A stretch of DNA of 64,000 bases from Morella rubra (lineage: Eukaryota > Streptophyta > Magnoliopsida > Fagales > Myricaceae), in contig CM025854.1 in NCBI GenBank assembly GCA_003952965.2, forward strand, positions 12,816,058 through 12,880,057, given 5' to 3'. Position 1 is the stretch's first letter. Each line of letters opens with the position of its first letter. Position numbers and translations under genes: made by a program. The notes below the pieces were generated by a model that was not told the DNA's origin, ran no database searches, and saw nothing but the letters and a program-made list of their open reading frames with translations. Shown here one piece after another: positions 44,931-56,591 of the stretch.

Positions 44931-45432
44931 GATATTTTATAAAGGGAACTCTTGAGATTTTGAAGTTCTATCTTAATAGTTTTGGTTGGTTTGGGCTCGA
45001 TCTTTTTTTTTTTTTCTTATGAGGATTTTTTTGTAAGTCTAAACTTAACGTTTCAACCTTGATTTGCAAAGGAGTATTAGAGTCTCGTACGGCTAAAAGA
45101 ATTGTAATTGGAGGCGTAATAAATAAGTTCTTCTTGTAATCTCATCGTAGTGAGTACAAGTGTGCTCATATGTTGGATCTTCCCATGATGGATGCATGTA
45201 GATCTATAGACCGAACTACTTAAATCATGTGTCCCTCTTATCTCTTTCTCTCTTAGTATAAATTACTCTCTTATGTTTTTTCTTTTAACACAAAGATTTG
45301 AAATTAAATTAGAGATCTACTTAACTACTTGTAAGCAGCAAAAATGGGATAGGGAAAGTGACAATTTCATCACAATAAAAACATTTTAGAAAGTAATATA
45401 GTAAAACTCTATATGGGGAGACAAAAAATTAA

Positions 45433-45819
45433 GGTGATGTTTGGTTATAAGAAAATTTCTAACTTTCCTCTAAAATTTTTTCAAAAAGTCAAAATTTTTA
45501 CAACCCAATATCAAAATCTCAAAATTTTCATCCAAATTCCAACAACCTTTTCAGACCAACTTCAATACTTTTTCATTAAAAAAAATACCTCAAATCTTCT
45601 GTCTCATTACTTTTTAACAAAATCCATTATTTTTTTTATGAAGAAAATTTAATCAAATCTTCTTTTTATCTCTTTACAGTTTTATCAAACTCCAATAAAA
45701 ATCAATTTATAATCAAACATTTTTAAAACTTTTCACCGACTTTTTATAAACCCCAACAAAAAGAAACACTAAAAAATTTGACCTACAAACTCAAAATGTT
45801 TGATTTTCAAACATGACAT
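45433..45819. mobile_element. Small MITE (387 bp) flanked by TTAA
   Basis: The left end GGTGATGTTTGGTTATAA and the right end CAAACATGACAT form an imperfect inverted pair (GTGATGTTTG versus GTCATGTTTG). TTAA occurs immediately outside on both sides (45429-45432 and 45820-45823). The interior is AT-rich and non-coding. Size and TTAA/TAA flanks fit a PIF/Harbinger-like or TTAA-specific MITE. Confidence 0.62.
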
Positions 45820-45823
45820 TAAG

Positions 45824-47183
45824 TGGATGAACTAACCCTAAAATATTGTCCCAGGTTGGGACATCATACAAAATCATTGGTCCCAAGCATAAATCGAGCC
45901 AAGCCCAACTTAGATACATACATATTTGAGATCGATCAATACATGACTTTACATTACTTTCATAGCAAACCTTGGTATTTTAGTGATATATATTCACATG
46001 GGACTAAATAAAACACAAGTAAAAGATGATCTACAACATTGTCACAAAAGAGACGGAGAAAAGGCCATATACAACTAATTTTAATTTCAAACGTGACATA
46101 GAATTTTCCATCTTTCTTGAATCACATACTGAAGTTCGATAAAGAAAGCAATAATACATCGGTAATCAAACGACCTAGATCTTGATAAAATAGACAGAGG
46201 CCTAATTTTTCTATCTTCCTCTTTTTAAGTCATTTAGGTAGTAAAGGTGTGAGAATAGGTCAGTTCATATTTGAACTCCATTTCTAGGTCATTGAAGCTG
46301 ATGAATCTATTGATATATGATGACCATCTTGAACAGCTCCTCACTTTTGACAGCCCTTCTCTCGTCTCACCCGGTGTTCTATCTGCACACACTACAAACA
46401 ATTTTCCCACCCAAAGGGGAATAAGTCCTCCTATGGTTAAGTTAGCTTTCTCTACCCAAATCTTTTCCTTGTACCGCGAGTCGAAATTGCCTACCTCTTT
46501 TTTGTCTCCTTCATCCTCCTTTTATATCCATTTTGTTATCTCTCTTCCACGTCACGGTTGTTTTCGATAATTGTCAGGTTGCGGGATGTTATTCTGTTTC
46601 CATATCGTAATTATCCCTAATGACTATCAAGTCGTGGATAGTTTTTCCAGTCATCATGCATTTAATGGTTATTGCTAGTTTATCGACGTAGGTGCTTTCC
46701 CATTTATGTTCGATTTGACGGGCTTCCTTTGTTCGCCTGTTGGGTTTGAGTGTTGGGCCAACTGGGTATTGTTGATACGGGTCTACAAGGTCGGGCTAGC
46801 CCAAATTTGGTATAATCAAAATCTAAAGATGCATGGTGTGTGCCAGCCTTAGCTCTTAATTGTGCAACATCAGATTTTCACCCCCGAGTGAAGCTGACAT
46901 ACATGGAGGCTCTAGCAGTCCGCGATGAAAAGAGAGCTTCAGTCTTTGTTAAATGGAATATCAAGCGATTCTATGAAGAAAGTTTGTTGAATATCCCTGT
47001 TAAACCAAATGGAGACTTGTACTATCTCCTACAACCATATGACAACAAAAACAATTCATGAAAATATTATGAAATGACACAAAAATAACTAATAATTCTG
47101 TATAGAGCGACATACGTGATGCAAACTCAATTAATTAACATGCAAAAGCATTTAATCAACCCAATTATGAAGATCATTAGAGT
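45824..47183. other. Intergenic, no recognised gene
   Basis: The only frame of note is 46840-47061, 73 codons starting inside it with MEALAVRDEKRASVFVKWNI, of ordinary composition but with no recognisable domain. The region 46730-46810 has LTR-like wording ('gttgggtttgagtgttgggcc') but no partner. I see no other supported feature. Confidence 0.35.
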
Positions 47184-48349
47184 TTAGAATCTAGGGATGA
47201 TGATACACTGTCGTCCATTCCTACCAATGAAAATGAAGTAGAACCCTGCCATGACTCCTACATGTTAGTTTTGACATCTTCAACCACTTTGTGGAGTTCT
47301 TGAAGGACGTTAGGAGCTTTTTGTAGACTCAAACTGCCTCCGACCCTATAGCGACTTCTCTCATCGTAGGACGTTCCTTCTTACTTAATCTTAAGCATCT
47401 TTGTGTAAGGTTCGCAATTGCGATGATCTCTTCTTTCACATCGTCCCTCAAAACATGATTTGTCAATAATATCAAATAAATTGTTCTCTTCCATTGAATG
47501 GTGAAATATGTAGCTAAACCTTTAGCCTCTTGTACCCTGTTGAAGAGATTGCTTTTTCTCCAGTCAAGAGCTCAGCAAGAACCACACCAAAACTATAAAC
47601 ATCACTCTTTTCTGAAAATTGACTTGACCGAAAATACTCAGGATCCAAGTATCCAAAAGTGCCATGCACTAGTGTGGTCAGGTGGGATTGATCAACATCA
47701 ACAGATCTTGAAGTCCCAAAATCTGCTATTTTTGCTCTGTACTTTCATCCAAGAGGATGTTTGTAGACTTGATGTCCCGTGGTAAACAGGGAAAAGCTGC
47801 TGAGTGTAGATAGAATAGAGCTTTGCAACTTTTGTGGCAATTCGTAAGCGCATATCCCATGTTAATGAAAAATCCTCATTGTGGTTATGGAGGTATTGGA
47901 AAAGAGTTCCATTTGGAATAAATGTGTACACTAATAGAGATACTTCTGTCTCAGAGCAACAACCAAGTAGCTTAACCACGTTCCTATGATTAATTCATGA
48001 AAGAATGACAACTTCATTAATGAATTCTTTGAGTTTTCCTTCGTCAATTACCTTGACTTTTTTACTACAAACGATTTTCCCTGCTAACATGCCTTTGTAA
48101 ACAGTGCCTTGTCCTCCTTGACCAAGTATTCTATTAACATTAAAATGATCGGTTGCCTTCTCCAAATCCTTTGAAGCAAATAGTTGGGGTTTTCAACATT
48201 CCTTCACTTGAAGATAGTTGTTGTTTAACAATCCACCATTTTGTTTGAAGAACTTCTCCTTGTGCTTCATCATCTTCCTTTTCTTTAGTCCTTTGTACAA
48301 TCCCCATCCACCAAAAATATCCACGGTACCCCAATGCCTATGATTAAGC
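47184..48349 (-). pseudogene. Third WAK relic: kinase exon with frameshifts and stops
   Basis: The exon starts after an AG acceptor (48350-48351) in the same place as exon 3 of the first WAK and ends at TAA 47184-47186. It keeps, in several frames, WGLYKGLKKRKMMK-type juxtamembrane sequence, the glycine loop ([14 protein letters not shown]), [20 protein letters not shown], the catalytic loop region, ADFGTSRS, a full activation loop ([19 protein letters not shown] style) and the C-lobe. Lesions include the loss of bases around QQQLSSSEG, a TGA in the helix before HRN, a broken HRD and a stop in the C-terminal tail. The activation segment is better kept than in the first copy. No ectodomain exons are upstream, where CACTA DNA starts at 48639. 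Confidence 0.88.
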
Positions 48350-48638
48350 CTGCTTAAATAATTGAACATTGTGAAAAGATTAGCTCTACATGTTGGTTAA
48401 TGAGTTGATGCAACATATGACATATATCTTGTGTTAAAATGACAGGAGAAGTAAAAATTGAATTGGCGAGTGTTGATCAATTATAGGTTGAAAAAATTGA
48501 ATCTTGATCCAATGCGTGATTATTCTGGTAGTGTACATTAAGTATAGTTTATGTAGAAATCTGCTATTAACTAAAGTTGACTTGTGGCTTTCATTCAGCA
48601 TATTTCACTTAGCATCTGGAGTTAATTAGAATTTGCCT

Positions 48639-49800
48639 CACTAAACAAAATCATTTGGTGTCAAAAAATTTTGTCCACCCAAGTGTATTCTGTCACGAAG
48701 CGTTTTTTGAGGTGACAAAATCAAGTTGTCTCCGACGGTTTGTCACCTAAAGCCTGTCAGCAAAGGTTTTAGGTGACAATTTTTGTGTTTTGTCACTCCA
48801 AATTGTCAGAACGGTTTTATGCCATATTGACAAAATTCAAAATTTTCATGCCCAGTACACTCCATAAGTTCTCATGGGGTGTGCAAACAGTTAGTACAAT
48901 GTGACGAAAATGCATTTTGTCATGGACCATATGTGTGGGCGGTGATCTTAATATATATACTATATCCTTGATGGTGATATATTCGTCCTAGTGTTACACA
49001 TAAAGATTCGTCACAACCTTGTTTATTTGAATAACAATTGTTGCAAATGATATAAATGAAAGATATTCAAATACTGCATTATATATATATAAAGATGTTC
49101 AATGAGTGCATATCATCATTATAAAGTAAATAATAATATGATAATCGTAAGTACTTTCAGTTAGTGAAAATATATAATTATGCAAATTCTTCGTTTTGGG
49201 TTGTTCAATACATGGACTTGCTCCTACAAATCTGGCGTCCATCAATCTGTGCTCCACGCATCTGTTGTTCTCTATAGTCTGCTTTCTTCCATTCTGTGAT
49301 CTATTCTAAGCTATTCTTTGCTACTTTCTACACTTGATCATGCTGCTTCTTCGTCTTTATCCTGTTTAGCTGCGTTTTTTCCGCATCATTTTGCATCAGC
49401 CTGCTTCTCATCTGCTCTTGCCCTTCTATCATCCTGCTGATGCTCTGGCATTGTCTACTCCATAATTGACCGTTTGACCAAAAGCACCTCGTATTCCATC
49501 TGTCAAGCCCTCATCTCCACAATTTCTAATCTGGCCTAAATCTCGCACGAAAGTCGGGAAGTCTTTATTAGTCGAAGCAAAGCCACATAGTACTTGAATT
49601 GATACTTGACCATAGTTGTGTCGTACGTTTGCACTCTATTTTTCCACAAGTCCTTCAACTCATCTACAAATGGCTTGCAAAGTTTAGACCCAATATCTTC
49701 GGGACTTCTTGGACCCATATAAGCAATGAGAGCAAGGAAGTTGAATCCTCCTTACATTTCCATGGCGGCATATTGTATGAAATTAGTACACTAGCTGTGT
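48639..49800 (-). mobile_element. CACTA relic (minus orientation) with TNP2 and TNP1 pieces
   Basis: The left edge reads CACTAAACAAAATCATTTGG followed by inverted GTCACC/GGTGAC words (48660-48950), the subterminal type also seen at 26287. Coding pieces in order on the minus strand are a TNP2 fragment (49536-49718) and then DNA matching the TNP1 C-terminal region (about 49250-49500). This matches the gene order at 34.2-36 kb and 41.5-44.9 kb. The upstream side ends at the gypsy LTR beginning at 49819. Confidence 0.65.
49536..49718 (-). pseudogene. TNP2 transposase (Transposase_21) fragment
   Basis: The frame GPRSPEDIGSKLCKPFVDELKD... continues LWKNRVQTYDTTMVKYQF and YYVALLRLIK. It fits the Transposase_21 pattern GPxSPGxDIDVFLxPLVDELxxLW...G..TYD......F..R.ALLWTIxDFPA, the core region of the CACTA transposase. 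The frame is lost where DFPA would come, and what follows is TNP1-like DNA. Only about 55 residues of a protein normally near a thousand remain. Confidence 0.7.
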
Positions 49801-50537
49801 GCTATACGATAACTCATGTGCCATACCTCGCTAGCTTGTAGCAATAAAATGCATGAATTGTCTATGATATCTTGTTTGTGATTAGTAGTGTATTAGGTGG
49901 AGGTACTTGTGACTAAGTGAGATTACAATACTTGACGAACTAAGTTGAAAACCTTGATTGGATAATTTAGTGAGATTTGGAGTTCGGATGTAACTAAGTT
50001 TATTGTTTAGGATGTTGAGGAGCACGTATTAGATCAATTTGATTTTTTAAGCTAGTAAGAACGTTTTTGTCTCAAAAATGAACCACATGAATTTTATTCT
50101 TTTAATATGTTGGGAGATTATCCACTAGTTTATGGTTTAATTTGGAGACTTTTTATTTTTTTCAGAAGCAAGTAGGTTGATTATGGAAGCAAGTTAGTTT
50201 AGTGATCATCGTTGGCATTTTGTGGATTAGTAAACTTAGCCATTAAGCAATGAGAATTTCGGCTGCCCTAGAGTTGACACATATGAGGCTAGGAAGCACG
50301 AGTAATCAAGACTAGAAGCACAAATTGAGAAAAGACGATAAAGGCAACCTAGGTAGCTGAGGTGTCAACCACTGGTGGATCTAGGCGTGGACTCACCTAA
50401 GCTACAGTAAAAAATTATGCCGTAGGTATGCTCAGCAGTAGCTTGAGGTCACTGGATGTCGTCGCATGCTCGATGTAGCCTTTTGTGTCACTAGAGCTAG
50501 TCAGACATGTGTGGTGATGTGATGAACCAAGCTTGCC

Positions 50538-50545
50538 TATAAATA
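50538..50545 (+). promoter_or_regulatory. TATA box of the gypsy LTR
   Basis: TATAAATA in the block GCTTGCCTATAAATAGGGGG, identical to the one at 31461-31480 in the related LTR. Conservation in two otherwise diverged copies supports it as the core promoter. Confidence 0.65.
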
Positions 50546-51534
50546 GGGGGTCCGGCCATTTAACTACACCATCTTTTTTGTGAGTTAAGCTTGAGATTAG
50601 AAGTAAAGTGAAGTTAGAGGAAAAGGGAAGAAATTGCTTAGAGAAGTTCAGTGAAGATAAGCTCGCTTAGAGGTAAAATTTAGTTGGTTATTTTGATTTC
50701 CATTCAAAAGTTTTCAAGATGATTTGTGTGAATCTCTTGTTTTATTATTCTAGCATCTCTTGATGTTATTAGCGCTTCATGTTCTCTAACTTGATGAAAC
50801 AGTTGTCTTTTCAAAAAGTTTCAATTCTCAAAGTTTGATTCGTTTTCAAGTTGTTTTTTTAACTTTGATCCATTTATTTTCAAAATTTATTCTAAAGTTG
50901 TTTTTGAAAGGTTGAACATATTTTTTATGTATATTCCTTCTATTTTCAAATACTTTTTATGTCAAAATTAGTATTTTCTACGTGGTGATTAAGTTGATTT
51001 TTTAACCAAAAAATCAAAGTGTTATTTTTTCCTTCATAACACTTTCTTTTGAGAAATGTGTTATAATGTTCATATGATGGAAACCAAAGTCCAGGTGTTG
51101 CATATCATAAATGAGATTATGGGCGTTGATATGAGATATGCATACTTAACTTGAACGTTGGAAAGGAATATTTTGATGTTCAAGTATGGTTAAGGTGTTG
51201 TGCATATCATGAATGATATGTATGGGGGTTGACATGAGTCATACATACTTAATATATATTGTGAAGACGTGATAGTACTGTGCACTAGAGGATGTGTTCC
51301 ACTTGCTGTGGCATCCTGGCCTCTTGTCGTACAAGGAAAGATCCTTTGTTAAGATAAGTCACTCTGGAGTTTGAGACCTATTTACTCTGGAGTACAACTG
51401 CAAAGATACGAGGTTACTAGTACCATCACTCTGGCCTAGTGACTCACTCTGGGAGTGAGAGCAGTGGTGGCTGGGAATTGAAAAGATCATATTTTAAGAG
51501 TTGAGTATTTTCATTTACAAATAGCAAAGAACTT

Positions 51535-51758
51535 AACCTACCAAGAGAAACCTGTGGCAATATTAGATAGAAAGGAGCAAGAGCTGCGTAATAGGAGATT
51601 CCTTTAGTAAAGGTGTTATGGCAAAAGTCATGATATCATTGAAGCATCGTGGGAGTTAGAGGGTAGACATGCGTGACAAGTATCCACAATGTTTGCTACT
51701 GGTACATTCTTGTGTTATGTTTAAATTTTGAGGACGGAATTTGTTTTTTGGGGGAGTA
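51535..51758 (+). pseudogene. Gypsy pol C-terminal remnant (chromodomain-type tail)
   Basis: The frame gives YQEKPVAILDRKEQELRNRR and FPLVKVLW, directly comparable with EEPIRVLDRKEQQLRTKTIP and LVKILWKNHGVEEASWEL in the Tekay-like element at 60878-61198. In-frame stops and a frame change follow WQK. It is the chromodomain end of a chromovirus integrase and the only coding piece left in this element. Confidence 0.75.
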
Positions 51759-52279
51759 TGTCATACCCGTGCTTTAGCATAACATAGATATTGTCTGTTT
51801 TGGTTTAGTCGTACAAAGGGCTACTTAGTGACTAAGTGAGATTAATTAGTAGTTAATGTCTAGGTTCAAAACCATGATTAGGACATGATAAATGAGAATT
51901 GGAGTTCACACATAATTGAGTTTTAGTTGAGGAGCACATTTTGGATCAATTTAAACTTTTAAGCTAGTAGGACGTTTTTGTCTCGATAACGAACCACATG
52001 ATTTTTATTCTTTTAATATGTTGAGATATCATCCCATGATTTTGGTTCAAATTTGGAGACTTTTTATTTTTGGAAGCAAGTAGGTTGGTATAGTTGGAGC
52101 AAGTAGCAAGACTTAGGCATTAACGGTGGATTTCGGTCTAGAGAGTGAAAAATAGCTAGAAAGCCAAATGAATCAAGAATGACCCATGATGAATCAAGTA
52201 AAGCAACACAACGATAATGACTATAACCTAGGTAGCTCGAGGTGTTGACACCGGTAGGGTTCTACAGATTCAAAAAAAA

Positions 52280-52665
52280 ATGAGCAAGCGTCTGCGTTTC
52301 AATGTCAAGGCTACTAGTAGCCAGGCTGATCCCGAGCAACCTTCCCCTCCAGCTCTATCATTGGTGCAGCATACGACAATTATTACGTCCTACTCGATCG
52401 TTTGGACGGGACCCACTTGGCAGATTTCTACAATCTTCAATTTGATGATCGGACACTTCCAATGGTGGTGGAGCAGGTGGTTAAGTTCCGTTCCTCCAGA
52501 GGACTCGCTATGCATTGAAGAAATATGGTGCGGGAATTCTATGCTGCTAGATCTTCGAACGGCGAACGTCAGAGCCTAGTATGGGGGTCACATCTGTAAC
52601 ATCAAGTCCATTTTCACTGACGAGCTGCGGGATTATTGGGCTTTGAGAGGCTTATTGCAGCGTTC
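52280..52665 (+). pseudogene. 'Putative plant transposon protein' gene, 5' part
   Basis: The ATG at 52280 opens MSKRLRFNVKATSSQADPEQ, a usual start for this family. A frame shift then leads to YVLLDRLDGTHLADFYNLQF, VVEQVVKFRSSRGLAMH-stop-RNMVREFY and NIKSIFTDELRDYWAL. The stop after LAMH is TGA where CGA is likely. The VREFY motif is shared with 7852-8361 (VHEFY) and 28787-29752 (EFY after the first stop). The C-terminal part is missing. Confidence 0.5.
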
Positions 52666-55600
52666 TTAGCTTGCATGAGTGAGAGAGGATTAGTCTATGG
52701 CAGTGCTTCCATATTTTGACGATAATGCATGTCCTATGTCCTGCATCGACCCAGAAGAAGACACGTCAGGAACTTGTTATCCCGCACTTACGTTCTGTTT
52801 TGACATTTTTGCACAAAATCGAGATTTTGATGATTTCAGTAAATGGATCGAGTTTATAAAACGGACATCTTCACAGACAAAGATGTTTGATAGAAGAGCC
52901 AAGACCTTGAGAAAGCAAGATCAAGAACATTGCAAGGAGCTCAAAACAGTGAAGTTTAAGACTATCGTAGTATATAACTTGTAACTCTTGTTCACCTCTT
53001 TGACAAGGATTATGATACACTGCATATCTTTCAACCTGCATCAATTGTTTCCTTTGTTTGAAAATTTAAATGTTTTAAGTTTTAAAACCAAACCTCAATA
53101 AACTCTCAACCTTTATATTCTTATGGAACAACACCACCACTACATGAAACAAACAAAAAAACAAGACAAAAACAAGCAGACCGAAAAACCACAAATCACA
53201 CAGCCAAACCACAAAAACAAAACCGTAAGGTTTTAAATTGGGATTTCAAAAGAAGAGTCAAGAACAGTTCGGATTTTAATTGATCGGATTTTGGCCTTAT
53301 TGAGGAGGTCGAACCGTTTGGTGAAGCGGTCAACGGTCTATCGACGCTTGGCTTATAGCAGGTTCGAACCGGTTGATTTGAATAGATCCGTGAGTTCTGA
53401 CCACTAGACCGTTGTGTAAATTAGGTACTTGAAAGGCGGGTGAACGTTCAATGTAAGCAGCCCGAGACGGTCGTTTTTACGACTCCCAATGCTAGTTTTT
53501 AATTTAGTTTGAGCACTAATTCAAGTACATCCTTAAAAAAAACTCCAAATACCATCCCAACGACGAACATTCATTTATTCACCTGAAATATTCCCACCTT
53601 CTATTCGTTAATTATTCTCATATCTTCACAAACACACCTTCTATGTTCGCTTTTGTAGTGAATCAGAGATGAGCTGTTCATTTTATACACTCTTTGTTGA
53701 GAGGTTCATTTTCAATCTTATATCCAAAAGAGGTGATTTTTTACTTTAGTGCGGTTGTATATCTAAAGAGAGTTACGCAGGGTATATCTCAGCGTTGGTT
53801 TAGGTCGTCGAAATCGCGCTGGCGCGACCCTTGGGGTGGTTTGAGTGCTGAGCACGGGGCACATAACTTGTACAGGTTCTCTGTGCATTTATGCACAAGA
53901 GCTAGCACCTGCCTTGTGCTTCTGTAAGAAATGGAAAACTCATAGCGCTCTCGTGGATGGAAGCTTAGTGAGTGACTAGCCCATGTAGGGCGTGTTGACA
54001 AACCGACTTAAGAATTCACGTGTCCCTTGCATTCTCTATCGCATAAACTAGCCATATCTTACAATGAAAACAGTTAACTAATTGTCTGTTTCAAAATATA
54101 AATTCTGTGGCATATATATAGACATATACAATTGCAAGAACACATAGGTACTATCTAGGGTATAAGCAAAAAGAATATTTTGGCAACTTCCCCCACTTAA
54201 CCCCACTCTTGGGTTGGCCTTACTTATCGGACTTCACCCAAAATTAACTGCTACCTAATTCGTTGTACAAAGGGCACTGTTAAGAATATCGCGCTCAAAT
54301 AACATTCATAAAAAAACAATCTAACAATGATAGAAAAACCCTAGAAAATGACCTACAAAAGATTTAACTTTAGTCATTAAACACGTAATAAATGACTGGT
54401 AAGTTCTTGCAGGCTATGCTGGTTCAGATGCTACTCTCGAAAACCGTATCCTTGCGCAGGCATAACAAGGTGAGTGCTCTATCGTTCGTGCCAGAGATTG
54501 CCGCGTGCTGTGTAGCGCAGATTCGGGCAGGCTCTTGGTAGAACGTCGCGAAGCCTATATTACCGAGGGCCCTGGCACTGCGTCACAGGGGTGCCTATGA
54601 TTAGGCTCAACTAGGGAACTCGGGTTCCACAAAGCGAGCCGGCTTAGGTGCTGTGGACTCGCTAATGACGGAGCACAATAGAGAACTATTGTAGATCTGC
54701 ATTACTTAGCCTACCATCAGTATAGCATGTCGTGCATTCATTGTGCCACGATTAAGTGCTCCTGCTGAGCCGGTTCAGGCTCGACTAGATTGACTTTTGA
54801 GTGGAGAGGAGGTGGCTACGAAATTCTGGTCAGATTCTATTTGGGCTGGCATACGGTACCAGTTACACGCCCTGCCTGAAGGGATGTTATAAGAGGAGCA
54901 ATGGATCGTGATTACGTTAGGTTACTACATTATGGATGTGCAGAAGAATTGAACCTCTTATTTATGTTTCTGATACCCGACATTTATTTACTATTATTTT
55001 CTTCGTGGCCACTCTCTTGCGTAATCTATATTATCTCTTTATTCACCGATGAGTATGTTATTTCACTAGCTTTATTTCTTTACAAATACATGTTACTTAT
55101 GATTAGTTACGTTTGAAGCACATGCAAAATATACATTGTCCCTATCAGGTTATATATATGTCTGATAACCCTTTGTTATTTAAGTTTTTCGCCCGAGTAA
55201 TCAAATTAGATATGTTTCAGCTAAAACAACAACCTAACTGATCATCATTGCCAAAAATACCGTTCAGCCCAAATAAGTATTCTCGCCCACGACAACATGA
55301 TTTACTCTCATCTTGTACCCGCCGAATATCACCCCCGGAGACTTCGTATTGTGTTAAGGAACGTAGTTCCAATTGCCAATCCCGTATGTACTCCGTCTGG
55401 AATGTGTTTATTTTTACATCTGTTTTATTGGTCCAACCGTATATATAGAGACGCTGTACTCTCTGGGGATTTTGTTAAAAGACAGGTTCCTAATGACACC
55501 ATTAGGATTAGCGTACCCCCACTATCGAACGGAATCTATTGCCCTGTTGGATAATGCTAGTTGTTAGGCTATGTATGCACATTTTGTCTGTGACCCTCAT

Positions 55601-55999
55601 CATCCATTACGACTGTGTCATTGAACAAGATTCTTAATAGGTTGTCGCTCCCTAAAACGTTTAGCGATCGTTACGGCAAGATATAATTGCATAGCGGAAG
55701 CGGTATAAAAGTTTTAGCGCGTAAAGATGATAAATGCATTATTCCCCTGCTAAAATCCTAGGACATGTATGGCCATCGTCCGACAAATCCTCATTATCTG
55801 TGTAGCGCCGCGGAAACGCGCCTATCGTTAACTAAGTTGACTATTAAAAGAATGGTTAAAGCCAAAATAATAGCTTTAACGGGCAAACAATTAGAAACTG
55901 AGGAGATTTGGCAAGAGGAGTAGAGAGGAGCGAGCTGAATTTGGGCATCGAATCTCACTAAAAGGGGTGGAAAGAGCAACTCATTGGAATTTACATTGG
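52666..55999. other. Long unassigned stretch, no gene recognised
   Basis: One open frame of 95 codons (52697-52984, with YPALTFCFDIFAQNRDFDDF) has normal composition but no known domain. The region 53230-53480 is rich in 'ggttcgaaccggtt' and 'cggtcaacgg' words, and 54400-55980 is more GC-balanced than its surroundings with no supported frame. Nothing matched organelle, rRNA or tRNA sequence by eye. Confidence 0.35.
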
Positions 56000-56591
56000 A
56001 TTACACCCAAGGTTAGTGGGTTTTAAAATTTTATTTGTTTTAGGATGAAAAGCATGTATTTTAGGATATTAAAAGCATGTATTTTAATTTTTAGGGTCTA
56101 AAATGCAGTGGAGTTTGACGGTTCATTTGAGTTGTTTGATTTTTTTTATGTTGATTAGTTTTTGCCATTTTGGTTGATTTTGGAGATTTTTTGGACATAT
56201 TTTTTTGTTCGTCAAAGAACACTGTTGTTCGACAATCGCGTCAGTCGAACGGATTTTGTTCTATTTGGACTTTCTGTTTGGTTCGGATGCCTTGCTAAAG
56301 ATGTCCGAAAGCTCATATATATGGTTCGGACAGTTTTTGACTCCATCCGAACGGTTTTCTGCTATTATGTTGCATGCATTCATTTAGTAGCCTTACCCCT
56401 GTTTAAGATTAGACCGAGTTCGGATAACGAACTGGGTGTAATTCTTGAATTTTTCATGTTATGGACAGTTTTGACGTTTAATATCTGTAATGTCATAATT
56501 GTATCTGCTATTGTGACAAACGTGTTTAGAAATTTCCAATGCAAATTTTTTTGTCCGTCGAGATAACGTTTCAGCATTGAGCTTAACACTC
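56000..56591 (+). mobile_element. CACTA-derived DNA matching 34.2-34.5 kb
   Basis: The words GTAGCCTTA, GAATAACGAACTCGGTG versus GATAACGAACTGGGTG, TTCATGTTATGGACA, AATTGTATCYGYYATTGT and ACAAAYGTGTTTAGAAATTT run in the same order as 34290-34460, just before the DUF4216-coding part. Here the homology is cut at 56591, where the chromovirus LTR begins, so the transposase tail is missing. Confidence 0.65.

Larger units (their letters stand above)
49819..52265 (+). mobile_element. Collapsed Ty3/gypsy element: LTR, pol tail, partial LTR
   Basis: A long left LTR (49819-about 51515, starting TGCCATACCT) is followed after a short join by the last part of pol (51535-51758) and then by a second LTR start (51759, TGTCATACCCG), which is cut off at about 52265. 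The gag, protease and reverse transcriptase are gone. The pol piece and a purine-rich TTTTTTGGGGGAGTA just before the second LTR fix the plus orientation. The same LTR family forms the solo LTR at 29871-32876. Confidence 0.8.

Noticed and set aside
53300..53420. 'ggttcgaaccggtt' words considered as a tRNA T-arm
   Set aside because: No acceptor stem, D-arm or anticodon arm could be built around them.
54400..55980. GC-balanced stretch considered as organelle DNA or a bacterial insertion
   Set aside because: No recognisable plastid or mitochondrial gene, no long frame and no bacterial gene layout could be seen.
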